A stretch of 64,000 nt of DNA. It comes from Trueperella bernardiae. Its GTDB lineage: Bacteria; Actinomycetota; Actinomycetes; Actinomycetales; Actinomycetaceae. Location: assembly GCF_001469025.1 (NCBI RefSeq), contig NZ_LNIZ01000005.1:112320-176319 (forward strand), read 5' to 3'. The position numbers were made by a program, and so were the translations under genes. The notes below the pieces were generated by a model that searched no databases, was not told the origin of the DNA, and saw only the letters and a list, made by a program, of their open reading frames with translations. This document shows positions 45,025-58,770 of this stretch, one piece after another; positions within the stretch are counted from its first letter, which is position 1, and every line of letters starts with the position of its first letter.

Positions 45025-46260
45025 ATGGCAAAGGAACGCGTAGTCCTCGCATACTCAGGCGGGCTCGACACCTCGGTGGCGATCGGCTGGATCGCCGAGC
45101 AGACCGGGGCGGAGGTCGTCACGGTGGCGGTCGACGTCGGGCAGGGCGGCGAGGATCTGGAGGTGGTCCGCCAGCGAGCCCTCGACTGCGGTGCCGTGGA
45201 GGCCTACGTGGCTGACGCCCGCGATGAGTTTGCCGAGGACTACTGCATGCTCGACCTGCAGGCCAACGGCCTGTACATGGAGGCCTACCCACTCGTGTCG
45301 GCGCTGTCCCGCCCGCTGATTGTTAAGCACCTGGTCACGGCGGCCCGCCAGTTCGGCGCGGAGACCGTGGCCCACGGCTGTACCGGCAAGGGCAATGACC
45401 AGGTGCGCTTCGAGAACGGCATCACTTCGCTCGCCCCGGACATGAAGTGTCTCTCGCCCGTACGCGACCTGGCGCTCACCCGCGAGTTCGCGATCAACTA
45501 CGCCGAGAAGCACAACCTACCGATCGAGACCACGAAGTCCAACCCGTTCTCCATCGACCAGAACGTGTGGGGCCGCGCGATCGAGACCGGCTACCTCGAG
45601 GACCTGTGGAACGCGCCCACGAAGGACGTTTATAACTACACCGATGACCCGGCCTACCCGCCGCTTCCGGACGAGGTCGTGATTACCTTCGAGAAGGGCA
45701 TCCCGGTGCAGATCGACGGCCGGGACGTCACCCCGCTGCAGGCGATCGAGGAGATGAACGCCCGCGCGGGCGCCCAGGGCATCGGCCGGATCGACATCGT
45801 TGAGGACCGCATGGTCGGCATCAAGTCGCGCGAGATCTACGAGGCGCCGGGTGCGGTGGCGCTCATCACGGCTCACCGCGAGCTCGAGCGCGTGACGATG
45901 GACCGCGAGCAGGCGCGCTTCAAGGAGCGCGTGGGCCTGCGCTGGTCGGAGCTCGTCTACGAGGGCCAGTGGTTCTCCCCGCTCAAGCGCTCGCTTGACG
46001 CGTTCATCAAGGACACCCAGGAGTATGTGTCGGGCGACATCCGGATGGTCCTACACGGCGGGCGCGCCGTGGTGACGGGCCGCCGCTCGGATACCTCGCT
46101 GTACGACTTCAACCTGGCCACCTACGACCAGGGCGACACGTTCAACCAGTCGCACGCCCGCGGCTTCATCGCGCTAACCGGCCTCACCACCCAGCTGGCC
46201 GCAGCGCGCGACGTGAAGTTCGGCAAGGGCGAGGCGATGCCGAAGCTCAGCCTCTCCTAA
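45025..46260 (+). CDS. argG: Argininosuccinate synthase ArgG
   Basis: A 411-residue enzyme with the ATP pyrophosphatase loop AYSGGLDTS (residues 9-17) and the family segments [15 protein letters not shown] and [15 protein letters not shown]. It joins citrulline and aspartate. GAAAGG precedes the ATG 11 nt after argR. The gene ends in a classic terminator, so argH is not cotranscribed; it lies 9 kb further on. Confidence 0.97.
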   Translation: MAKERVVLAYSGGLDTSVAIGWIAEQTGAEVVTVAVDVGQGGEDLEVVRQRALDCGAVEAYVADARDEFAEDYCMLDLQANGLYMEAYPLVSALSRPLIVKHLVTAARQFGAETVAHGCTGKGNDQVRFENGITSLAPDMKCLSPVRDLALTREFAINYAEKHNLPIETTKSNPFSIDQNVWGRAIETGYLEDLWNAPTKDVYNYTDDPAYPPLPDEVVITFEKGIPVQIDGRDVTPLQAIEEMNARAGAQGIGRIDIVEDRMVGIKSREIYEAPGAVALITAHRELERVTMDREQARFKERVGLRWSELVYEGQWFSPLKRSLDAFIKDTQEYVSGDIRMVLHGGRAVVTGRRSDTSLYDFNLATYDQGDTFNQSHARGFIALTGLTTQLAAARDVKFGKGEAMPKLSLS

Positions 46261-46274
46261 GTGAAACGGGGGCG

Positions 46275-46303
46275 AAAGTGGCGCGGGAGACCGCGCCACT
46301 TTT
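46275..46303 (+). terminator. Rho-independent terminator after argG
   Basis: A 12-bp stem (46275-46286 with 46291-46302; AAAGTGGCGCGG and its complement) has a GAGA loop. The run of T is at 46300-46303. It lies 14 nt after the argG stop. Confidence 0.88.
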
Positions 46304-46406
46304 GTTGCCCCCGCTACGGCGTGGCAGTGGGGTGGAGGATGGGCGCGCACGGACGTCACCAACGGCAAAAATAGGGAAAACCAACAGTCTGGCCCTTTTT
46401 CGGAGG

Positions 46407-46425
46407 TTAGGGTAGGCTGCCCTTG
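46407..46425 (+). promoter_or_regulatory. DtxR/IdeR-like iron box upstream of the subtilase
   Basis: TTAGGGTAGGCTGCCCTTG at 46407-46425 matches the 19-bp DtxR/IdeR consensus (TWAGGTWAGSCTWACCTWA) at 15 positions, with symmetric AGGG and CCCT arms. TAGGGT and TAGGCT inside it could serve as -10 boxes. It lies about 80 bp before the protease start, where iron-loaded DtxR would repress. Confidence 0.5.
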
Positions 46426-46503
46426 GTTAGCTCGCGGTTGATGTGCGCACACCACGCCGGCCGTTTTCACCGACCCGTTGGGTCCGAATTGATTGGAGAT
46501 TAC

Positions 46504-49500
46504 ATGCGCGAACGTTTCGGACGCATAGTTGCCGCGCTATCATTTGGCGCGATCACAGCTACTGCGTTTTCGGCGATTCCGTCTGCGATGGCGGTATCAC
46601 ACCTCGACGAGGACATTGCACAATCGGCAGATGCATCGTGGCATTCCGTCATCGTCGTGATGGACGACCAGCAGGAGGCGGATGGTGCACCTGCGAGAAC
46701 CACGCAGGAAAAGACTGACCACGTTGAGAATCTGGTCGATATGGCGGCAACCTCTCAGCAGGCCGTCCTTGTCGCGTTGGCCGAGGCGGAGAAGGCTGAC
46801 AAAGCACAGAACATCGAGTCGCTGTTCGTGGTCAACGCAGTCACTGCCACAGTGACGAAGGAAGTCGCTATTGACCTGGCAAAGATGCCTGGCGTCAGCG
46901 AGGTCCTTGCTGATCAGAAGATCGAAGCCGATCCGGTGGTCGACGATTCCGGTGCTCGCATGTCGAGTGTCGATGGGTCTGCTCCCATGCACCTCCCGTG
47001 GAACCTTCGTCAGATTTCTGTCACCGAGGGCCTGCTCGGCGAGTATGCCGGCGAGGGCATCACGGTGGGAATCATCGACTCCGGTGTCGATATCACCCAC
47101 CCGGCACTCAAGGATAAGTGGCGCGGAAACACTGGTGACAAAGCTGTGAGCTGGTTCGATACGGTCGGTTCGGAGACCGAGCCGGTCGATTCCACGGGCC
47201 ACGGCACGCACGTTGCCGGTACGATCCTCGGCTCGGACCCGAGCGGGACCGGATCCCTTGGAGTGGCTCCCAAGGCAAACTTCATCGCTGCGCGAGTCTT
47301 TGACGAGAACGGCGATACGAGTGATTCGCAGCTGCTTAAGGCAATGGAGTGGATGCTCGCCCCGGTTGACAGCAACGGGGTCAAGCACCCGGAGCTCGCT
47401 CCGCGCGTCGTCAACAACTCGTGGGGGAGCTCGGCGGCCAACCACCTCATGCGCGATGCGCTCAAGGAATGGCGCAGTGCTGGTATTCTCCCGGTGTTCT
47501 CGGCCGGTAACCAGGACTTGAATAACTTTGGTGGCTCCGGCTCGATCAGCCAGCCTGGTTCCTTCCCGGAGGCGTTCGCCGTTGGCGCGCTGCGTTCCGA
47601 CGACGTCGTGGCGAGGTTCTCGCTTCGCGGCCCGTCGCGGTACACCGATCAGGTCAAGCCCGATATTTCGGCACCCGGTGTCAACATCCGCTCGGGCTGG
47701 AATAAGCAGACGATGAAGATCTTGACGGGTACATCGATGGCTGCTCCGCATGTGACTGGTGTTGCCGCCCTCGTCTTGAGCGCCAACCCGAATCTCACGG
47801 TTGACAAGCTTGAAGAGATCCTGCGTCAGTCCGCTACGCCCCTAACCGATGCTCAGCACGTCGAGGCCCCCAACCACGCCTACGGCGCCGGTAAGGTCAA
47901 CGCTGCCCTCGCGATTGATATGGCGAAGGTCGATTCCACCATCGGCACTGTCCAGGGCAAGGTCTACGTTCGCGGTGTCGATGCCGGTGCGCCGGTGATC
48001 ACGCATAACCCCATCGGGGTTTTCTACCACGCCACCACAACTAACGTGACCGCACAGGTGGCTGACGACACCGGCATTGCTTCCGTTACTCTCAAGCTGG
48101 CTAACGCAACCGGGGAACGCACTGAGGCAATGACGCTTATCGAGGGCACGAAGGTTGACGGAACATATGGATTCGTCATTTCGCCGAACACGTTGAAGTC
48201 CGATGACGTTTCTTACCAGATCTGTGCCACCGACCGTACGGAGAAGGAAGCTTGCACGCTGGTGCACCGCTTCGAGCAGAAGGACGCCGTCACTGTCGGG
48301 TGGGCTGAGGACTTCGAGTCTGGCGTGGCCGGCTTCGAGATGAGCGGCGAGACGCCGATGTGGGCGTGGGGAAGGCCCGCAGAGTCGCTGAAGAAGCCGA
48401 CCTCGGGCGAAAAGCTCGTGGGCGTTGGCCTCGACGGCAAGGGATACCCGGGCCTGTCGGACGCTGTGCTGCTGACCCCGCCGATCGGCCTGAAGGACGA
48501 CCAGCCGGCAGCGTTGACCTTCAAGCACTGGTACGACCTCGATAACTATGCGTTTGCGGTGTACGACACCGCCGAGGTCTGGGTTGGCGAGGTCGGCTCC
48601 GATGGCGAAGTCACCTGGGAGACCAAGCCGCAGTTGCTGTTCAAGAACACGTCCGACTGGCAGCGCGGGTATGTTGACCTGACGAAGTATGCGGGCAAGA
48701 CCGTCCGGGTCATGTTCGGCATGCGCGGCGCGTGGAAGTCCGAGCACGCCACCGCCGGCTGGTTCATCGATGACATGGCGCTCGAGGCGATCAAGACGAC
48801 CACCGTTCCGAAGGTGGACAAGGAACTCGCGATCAACAAGTACGCCTCGGGCCGTACGGTGGTTGACTTTGCCCCGATTAAAGACGAGACGATCAGCGCC
48901 TACCGCCTATACCGCGCTCACGACGACGGAACTTTCACCCGCGTTCAGGAGCTCACCGGCTCGGATATCGGCAAGTACTCGGTCACTTTCGCTGACTATC
49001 CAACCCCACAGCAGGGCACGTACTCGTACTACGTGACTGCCGTGGCGGGCGAGGCTGAGTCGGAGCCGTCGGAGATTCTCCAGCGCACCTTCACGATGGG
49101 CAAGGAGATCAAGAAGTTCGACTTTGAATCGGATGCCCAGGGATGGACGTCCGAGTCGGATAAGGGCACGGTGTTCGAGCGCGGCGTCCCGGCGCTCGAA
49201 GATATCGATGCCTATGGCAAGGCTCCGACGAGCACGCAGATGCGTGGGAAGAACCCGGACAGCCCGAACGTCTTCGCGACCGTCCTCAATGACTATCGCA
49301 AGTCCAAGGCCACCTACACCCTGATCTCGCCGGCCCTGGATCTGTCCGCATACAGTGACGTCACCATGTACTGGCAACAGTGGTTCAACACCCGCGGTCG
49401 TGTCGGTCACGATGAGTGGAGCACCTATGATGACGACATCGCGCACATCTACGTGCGCCAGAGTGAGGGAGAGTGGAAGGAGATCTTCAAGCTCGACGAG

Positions 49501-51627
49501 GCGAAGGTCGACGAGAAGGATCCGGAGGACAAGAAGACTCAGCTCCGCACCGCGAACGCCTGGCATGTCGACGGCGTGAAGATCCCGGCAGAGTATCTTG
49601 GGGCAAAGACCCAGGTGAAGTTTGAGTTGGTATCCGGTAGTGAATTGACCGACTTCGCCGGCGGCTGGTTCCTTGATGACGTCATGTTCGCAGATACGGT
49701 GGACGCCACGGTTCCGCAACCGAAGCTGACGGCGTCGACCTCGCTTGCTCTTTACGATGGCGATGAGCTGACGCTACCGTCGCTGGCGCTCACGCAGGCA
49801 GTGACGGACGTTTCCGCTACCGCCACCGACTCGTGGGTGCCCGCGGTGGGGGCGACTGTTGAGTTCGCCGAGCGCGGTACGAAGGTGGCCACTGAGGCTG
49901 GCACCGGTGAATACTCGCTACGTAGCCATGCGGGTGAGGCCTCGCTCATTGCGAAGGCACCCGGTTACAAGTCAGCGGTCGAGACGCTGCAGCTGGTTGA
50001 CGGCAAGGCGATTACCCAGGACTTCTACCTGGAGAAGGCAAACGCCCAGAACGTCACGTTCACCGTCAAGAACAAGTCCGGTGAGAGCGTTGCGGATGCG
50101 CGCCTGAGTGTGTACGCGAAGGGGAGCACGGCACCCGTGCTCGCGGAATCGGCGCCAGAGCCCGTGACGGCAGAGCTTTTGCCGGGCGATTACACTCTGC
50201 GCGCGGGCGCTCCTGGGTACGTGGAAGTTGACCTTCCCTTGACAGTGGAGGAAGTCCAGCCGGCTCATGTTGAGATCGAGCTTGCCCACGCGGTTGGCGG
50301 AGAGTCTTCCTGGACCTCCTACGACACTGGCAAGGCTGGCGCCGGACTCACTACACTCAATGAGGGCAAGACCGCCGCCGTGCGCTTCGACGCGGACGCC
50401 GACGCTCATGTCACAGCTGCCCGTTTCTTCATCTTCCGTTCCACCGTGGCACAGGAGTTCGAGTGGGCGCTGTGGGAGAACGATGACCGCGACGGCCTTC
50501 CGGGCCGCGTGCTTGTGGGCCCGATGAAGGCGAGAGTCGACGCCGGTGAAGGCGGGAGCTGGGTGGAAGTCTCGACCCCGTACCCGATTCCGGTCCACGG
50601 TTCGTACTACATCTCTTACACACAGCTGGATGGCGGAAAGGACCGCATCAACCTGGGCGTGGATTCAAGCAGCGACGGCTCGGAGCACAATTTCAAACTG
50701 ATCAATGATGCCTGGGTGAGCCCTGACGAAAACGGTCAGTTCATGATCAACGCTCAGGTGATGAGCGTGACACCCGACCAGCCGGGTGAGCCGGATAACC
50801 CTGGCACGACCGACACCGAGCCGCCGGTGTGTGCGGCAGTGGATCGTCCATCGATTCCGGCTAGTGGCACGGGTCTGTTGGGCGAGTTCACTGGTGATCG
50901 TTTTGCTGACCTGTGGGCGGTTGATCGTGCGGGTAACCTGCGCCGGTACCAGGGTGGCGCAAGTGGCGCGTTCTCGGGTGGTGCGATCGTGGATTGCGAT
51001 GCTGGCCACTTCACTTCGATTGTTGCTATTCCGGATAAGAATGGTGATGGTCGTGGGGATGCGCTGGTGGGTTATCCGGATGGGAAGATGTTCTTCTACT
51101 ACTCTCAGGGTGATGGTTTCCTGACTCAGGGCTCGCAGGTGGGTCATGGCTGGACAAACATGGACAACATTGTCTATGCCGGCAAGATGGGCTCGACCCA
51201 GACGGAGTATGTGGTGGCTCGCCACGTGCCGAGCGGTGATCTGTACCGCTACGTGCTGACCTCGCGGGGGATGAAGTCGGGTGTGAAGATCGGTCACGGG
51301 TGGGGGGCGATGAACGTCATTCTTGGCCCTGGTGATATGAACGGGGATCGGAATGCTGACATCGTCGGTATTCGTTCTGATGGGAAGATGTTCTTCTACG
51401 CCGGTGATCGTGAGGGCCAGATCAAGCTCACGGGCCAGATTGGTCATGGGTGGCAGAACTTTGTCGATGCCGTGATTCCTGGTGATGTCAATGGTGATGG
51501 TCGTTTTGACCTGGTTGGTATTCGCGAAGATGGCAAGCTCTTTACCTACTTCAATATGGGTAAGGGGTATTGGAATGCCCCGGTTGAAGGAGGCCATGGT
51601 TGGCATAACATCGCGTTGATCGGCTAG
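46504..51627 (+). CDS. Secreted multidomain S8 (subtilisin-like) protease with C-terminal FG-GAP repeats
   Basis: A 1707-residue protein. The signal peptide is residues 1-30 (AMA cleavage site). An I9-like propeptide follows, about 45-160. The peptidase has the S8 triad Asp192 (GIIDSGVD), His233 (GHGTHVAG) and Ser411 (GTSMAAP). Then come two jelly-roll-like domains of the immune-inhibitor-A type (about 600-762 and 870-1065, each ending in GGWFLDD or a variant). After those are carboxypeptidase-regulatory-like repeats (1100-1265), a beta domain (1265-1423), a Pro-rich linker and FG-GAP/VCBS-like repeats (1460-1707; GDVNGDGRFD). No LPXTG or anchor is seen, so it is probably released. It uses more A/T-ending codons than its neighbours. 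ATG 46504 follows GGAG. Confidence 0.9.
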   Translation: MRERFGRIVAALSFGAITATAFSAIPSAMAVSHLDEDIAQSADASWHSVIVVMDDQQEADGAPARTTQEKTDHVENLVDMAATSQQAVLVALAEAEKADKAQNIESLFVVNAVTATVTKEVAIDLAKMPGVSEVLADQKIEADPVVDDSGARMSSVDGSAPMHLPWNLRQISVTEGLLGEYAGEGITVGIIDSGVDITHPALKDKWRGNTGDKAVSWFDTVGSETEPVDSTGHGTHVAGTILGSDPSGTGSLGVAPKANFIAARVFDENGDTSDSQLLKAMEWMLAPVDSNGVKHPELAPRVVNNSWGSSAANHLMRDALKEWRSAGILPVFSAGNQDLNNFGGSGSISQPGSFPEAFAVGALRSDDVVARFSLRGPSRYTDQVKPDISAPGVNIRSGWNKQTMKILTGTSMAAPHVTGVAALVLSANPNLTVDKLEEILRQSATPLTDAQHVEAPNHAYGAGKVNAALAIDMAKVDSTIGTVQGKVYVRGVDAGAPVITHNPIGVFYHATTTNVTAQVADDTGIASVTLKLANATGERTEAMTLIEGTKVDGTYGFVISPNTLKSDDVSYQICATDRTEKEACTLVHRFEQKDAVTVGWAEDFESGVAGFEMSGETPMWAWGRPAESLKKPTSGEKLVGVGLDGKGYPGLSDAVLLTPPIGLKDDQPAALTFKHWYDLDNYAFAVYDTAEVWVGEVGSDGEVTWETKPQLLFKNTSDWQRGYVDLTKYAGKTVRVMFGMRGAWKSEHATAGWFIDDMALEAIKTTTVPKVDKELAINKYASGRTVVDFAPIKDETISAYRLYRAHDDGTFTRVQELTGSDIGKYSVTFADYPTPQQGTYSYYVTAVAGEAESEPSEILQRTFTMGKEIKKFDFESDAQGWTSESDKGTVFERGVPALEDIDAYGKAPTSTQMRGKNPDSPNVFATVLNDYRKSKATYTLISPALDLSAYSDVTMYWQQWFNTRGRVGHDEWSTYDDDIAHIYVRQSEGEWKEIFKLDEAKVDEKDPEDKKTQLRTANAWHVDGVKIPAEYLGAKTQVKFELVSGSELTDFAGGWFLDDVMFADTVDATVPQPKLTASTSLALYDGDELTLPSLALTQAVTDVSATATDSWVPAVGATVEFAERGTKVATEAGTGEYSLRSHAGEASLIAKAPGYKSAVETLQLVDGKAITQDFYLEKANAQNVTFTVKNKSGESVADARLSVYAKGSTAPVLAESAPEPVTAELLPGDYTLRAGAPGYVEVDLPLTVEEVQPAHVEIELAHAVGGESSWTSYDTGKAGAGLTTLNEGKTAAVRFDADADAHVTAARFFIFRSTVAQEFEWALWENDDRDGLPGRVLVGPMKARVDAGEGGSWVEVSTPYPIPVHGSYYISYTQLDGGKDRINLGVDSSSDGSEHNFKLINDAWVSPDENGQFMINAQVMSVTPDQPGEPDNPGTTDTEPPVCAAVDRPSIPASGTGLLGEFTGDRFADLWAVDRAGNLRRYQGGASGAFSGGAIVDCDAGHFTSIVAIPDKNGDGRGDALVGYPDGKMFFYYSQGDGFLTQGSQVGHGWTNMDNIVYAGKMGSTQTEYVVARHVPSGDLYRYVLTSRGMKSGVKIGHGWGAMNVILGPGDMNGDRNADIVGIRSDGKMFFYAGDREGQIKLTGQIGHGWQNFVDAVIPGDVNGDGRFDLVGIREDGKLFTYFNMGKGYWNAPVEGGHGWHNIALIG

Positions 51628-51640
51628 CACGGTCAACACT

Positions 51641-51680
51641 AGGGCGGGGGCTCGCGGACGGAGCCCCCGCCCTCTTCTTT
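51641..51680 (+). terminator. Terminator after the subtilase gene
   Basis: A 13-bp stem (51641-51653 with 51661-51673; AGGGCGGGGGCTC and its complement) with a 7-nt loop is followed by CTTCTTT. It lies 13 nt after the stop. Confidence 0.88.
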
Positions 51681-51790
51681 ACCCGGGTTGGCCGACAGAA
51701 GTCGTGAATATACCGGCTGCCGATTTCTATATGGGCCCGATGAGCAGAAGACTCACAAGTTGTGTCGAAGAGCTGCGCATAATGGCAGTC

Positions 51791-53027
51791 TCAGAGCGGC
51801 ATTCCGCGCAGGTCGGTGCCAAGGCGCCGGTAGGCCACCGGCACGAGCGCGGCGCACCAGATGAGGCCGAAGGCGCCGATGGCCACGGTGGCCCACAGGC
51901 CCGCGCGCAGGCTCACGGCGGCCGTCATGCCCGACACCACGAACGGGCCCGCCGCGGTGCCGATCGCCACGATCGACTGCCAGATCCCGAGGAAGGCAGC
52001 GCGGTTGGTGATGGGGGACAGGTCGGCGCCCATCGTCATGACGATCCCGGCGCCAAATCCGTTGCCAAAGCCGAGGATCGCGGCGCCCACCACGAAGCCG
52101 AGCGGTGTGGTCCATAGGATCATGACCACGATCCCGATCGGCATGAAGACGAGGGAGGGCAGGAGCGCCCAGTGCCGACCGCGCCGATCCATAAGCGAGC
52201 CGGAGACGATGAACATCAGGGTATCGAGCAGGGCTGTCACGGCGAAGGTGGCGGTGACGAAGGTGGGCTGGAAGCCGAGGAAGGTCCCCCACAGTGGCAC
52301 GATGACCGAGCGGTTGGCCCGTAGCACGTTGAGGCAGTTGATGCCGATCCCGAGGATGGCCGTGGCCAGCTTCGAGCGGTGTTCGAGCCCGCGGCTTCCC
52401 TCCTCGCTCTGGCCGGCGGAGACGCGCTTGCGCTCGGCGGCCGGGTCGGGCACCACGTAGGCGACGATGAGGGCGAGAGCCAAGAAGATGAGCAGGATGT
52501 TGAAGATGAACACGGACTGCAGCGCCCACGCGGTCAGCAGGGCCGTGGCCACCAGCGGGCCGATGAGCTGGCCGATCCGGATCATTCCGCCGAGCGTGGA
52601 CAGGCCGCGGGCCCGCCACATGGGTGGGATGGACTCGGCCAGGTAGGCCTGCCGCGCGAGCGACCACGAATTCGAGCCGACCGCCAACAGGACGATAGCG
52701 AGCACGAAAACAGCGCGGGACGGCGTCGTGCCCGGGTACGCCCACGTCCACAGCAACCCGCCAAGCGCCACGAGCGCGGCGCCCGAGCCGGCGATGAGCG
52801 CGGACTTGTCGCCGATCCGCGCGATCAGCTTGCCTAGCAGCGGGGAGATGACGATCGAGACGAAGCCGAGCACGCCCACGGCTGCCGAGGAGCCGGCCTC
52901 GTCGAAGCCGACGTCGAGCGCGGCGAGGGCCAGGACGGGCATGACCGTGCCCGAGCCGATCGCGAAGATGAGCGCCGGCAGGTAGATGGGCAGGATGAGG
53001 CGGGTGATCGGGTTGCGATCGAGGAAC

Positions 53028-53035
<8 letters not shown>
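51791..53035 (-). CDS. MFS transporter
   Basis: A 414-residue major facilitator with about twelve hydrophobic helices. It starts near [32 protein letters not shown] and has the motif-A-like [11 protein letters not shown] between helices 2 and 3 and [10 protein letters not shown] in the second half. The type resembles drug/sugar efflux MFS proteins; the substrate is unknown. The best start is TTG 53035, overlapping the end of the ornithine carbamoyltransferase gene by 8 nt, so the pair is cotranscribed. No ribosome binding site is evident, which fits translational coupling. Open frame upstream of this runs inside argF and is not real. Confidence 0.85.
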
Positions 53036-56653
<3,618 letters not shown>

Positions 56654-56665
56654 ACGCCGCTAACC

Positions 56666-56707
56666 ACGACGGTCGCCCGCCTGAAGCGCCAGGCGGGCGA
56701 CCGTCGT
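56666..56707. terminator. Bidirectional terminator between argH and the XRE gene
   Basis: A perfect 17-bp inverted repeat (56666-56682 with 56691-56707) with an 8-nt loop lies 12 nt after the argH stop and 7 nt beyond the XRE gene's stop on the other strand. It can serve both convergent transcripts. Confidence 0.85.
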
Positions 56708-56714
56708 CGTTGGC

Positions 56715-56939
56715 TCAATTGAGCGGCGGGAATGCCTCGAGGGAGAACACGCGCTCGAGGGGGAGGTCGAAGAATGCGGCGATGCGCAGGGCCAGGTGGA
56801 GGGAGGGGGCGTACTCGCCGCGCTCGAGGTAGCCGATGGTCTGGTAGTGGACGCCCATCGCTTCGGCGAGCTCGCGCCGGGACACGCCGCGTTCCGTGCG
56901 CAGCAGCGCGATCCGGTTGTATACGACGTCGTCCTTCAT
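56715..56939 (-). CDS. XRE-family transcriptional regulator
   Basis: A 74-residue single-domain HTH protein: NRIALLRTERGVSRRELAEAMGVHYQTIGYLERGEYAPSLHLALRIAAFFDLPLERVFSLE, a complete XRE fold of the small YozG/LdrP type. It is the last gene of an ABC exporter operon, overlapping the permease stop by one base (TGATG). By placement it likely regulates that operon, perhaps through the palindrome in the promoter. Confidence 0.92.
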   Translation of the reverse strand: MKDDVVYNRIALLRTERGVSRRELAEAMGVHYQTIGYLERGEYAPSLHLALRIAAFFDLPLERVFSLEAFPPLN

Positions 56940-57745
56940 CAGATTCCCATGGTGTTCTTCAGGTTTTGCTGGGCGCGGGCCACCGTGCCCAGGCTGACCT
57001 TGCTAAAACTCAAGACTATCGCCTTGCGCGCCACGATCATGCCAAGGAAGAACCACGCGGCGAGCACACCGCTGGAGAGAGCCACGTTCTCGGCCCCGCC
57101 GAGGAAGACCCAGCGTGAGACCACGCCGCCGTGGTAGATCGGCAGCACCTTTGAGACAGCCTGGAGCCAGCCGGGCAGGGGGTCTAGGGGGAAGAAGATC
57201 CCCGAGATTGCCATGAAGCCCATGAAGAGGAGCATCCCGATGATGAGCGCCGTGGCGGTCCGCGTCAACGCGCCGATGATGAAGCCCAGCGGGGCCGTGG
57301 CGGCGAGCGTGAGGATGAGGAAGGGGATGGCGAGCGCTACCTTGTCCCACGTCAGGGCGAAGCCGGGGATAAAGAAGAGGGTGGCGAGGAGGAGCAGCAC
57401 CTGGGAGACGAGGATGACGCCGGCCGAGGTGATCAGCTTTGCCGTGGACCAGATCTTCACGCCCTGGGGGAGCGTGCGCACCCGCAACAGCGTGCCGGCC
57501 ATGTACTCGTTATATATCTCCGCCGCGATCTGGTAGGCCACCATCGCCGAGAATCCGACGAGTGAACCGGCGATGAGGTAGTGGCCCACGCTCACGTCCA
57601 TGCCCTCGACCAAACCCGTCAGCCGCCTGCCGAGGAACGTCCACAGCGCCGGGATGATGAGGATGTTGAGAGCGGACAGGCCCAGGAGCTGCGGACGCAG
57701 ATCCGCCAGAGCCTGAATCCTCACTGCCTTACCAAAGTGTGACAT
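56939..57745 (-). CDS. ABC-2 type transporter permease
   Basis: A 268-residue membrane protein with six hydrophobic helices and the ABC-2 pattern (a cytoplasmic EIYNEYMAGTLLRVRTLPQGV segment after helix 2; SGIFFPLDPLPGWLQAVSKVLPIYHG before the last helix). It should form the pore with the ATPase encoded upstream. Substrate unknown; exporters of this type often move drugs, lipids or peptides. Confidence 0.88.
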   Translation of the reverse strand: MSHFGKAVRIQALADLRPQLLGLSALNILIIPALWTFLGRRLTGLVEGMDVSVGHYLIAGSLVGFSAMVAYQIAAEIYNEYMAGTLLRVRTLPQGVKIWSTAKLITSAGVILVSQVLLLLATLFFIPGFALTWDKVALAIPFLILTLAATAPLGFIIGALTRTATALIIGMLLFMGFMAISGIFFPLDPLPGWLQAVSKVLPIYHGGVVSRWVFLGGAENVALSSGVLAAWFFLGMIVARKAIVLSFSKVSLGTVARAQQNLKNTMGI

Positions 57746-57755
57746 CGCTATCCTT

Positions 57756-58577
<822 letters not shown>

Positions 58578-58606
58578 GAAACCTCCTTGTTGTCCTAACA
58601 GCTCTA

Positions 58607-58635
58607 ACCGTAGTAGGAATACTACATCACGTCAA
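58607..58635 (-). promoter_or_regulatory. Promoter with embedded palindromic operator for the ABC-XRE operon
   Basis: On the minus strand TTGACG (58635-58630) and TACGGT (58612-58607) are 17 nt apart. Inside and overlapping them lies the perfect 16-bp palindrome GTAGTA-GGAA-TACTAC (58610-58625). A dimeric repressor bound there would exclude RNA polymerase. The XRE protein encoded in the operon is the likely ligand. Confidence 0.65.
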
Positions 58636-58695
58636 CGACGTGCGCCGGACTGTCCGGACGCAGCGGCGGCGACGGCGTCGTGAACGCGGGCAGAA

Positions 58696-58724
58696 TTGAG
58701 GCAAGAGAAGCAGTTGAGGCAAGA
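58696..58724 (+). repeat. 11-bp direct repeat upstream of tyrS
   Basis: TTGAGGCAAGA occurs at 58696-58706 and again at 58714-58724, an 18-bp period. It lies between the ABC promoter and tyrS. Its role, if any, is unknown; TTGAGG could be part of -35 boxes. Confidence 0.6.
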
Positions 58725-58770
58725 TTGATGTGGTTCGCCGCCGCGGCGAGCGCAAAGGAAAGGGAATGAA

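Noticed and set aside
46261..46503. Small genes or a tRNA between argG and the subtilase
   Set aside because: Beyond the terminator and the iron-box-like site I see no cloverleaf and no short frame with a ribosome binding site.
46423..46503. 27-residue N-terminal extension of the subtilase
   Set aside because: It begins inside the iron-box-like region, lacks a ribosome binding site and would place residues before a normal signal peptide; ATG 46504 has GGAG upstream.
58578..58770. T-box riboswitch before tyrS
   Set aside because: The gap is about 190 nt, part of it used by the divergent promoter, and it lacks the T-box core and a specifier/terminator layout.
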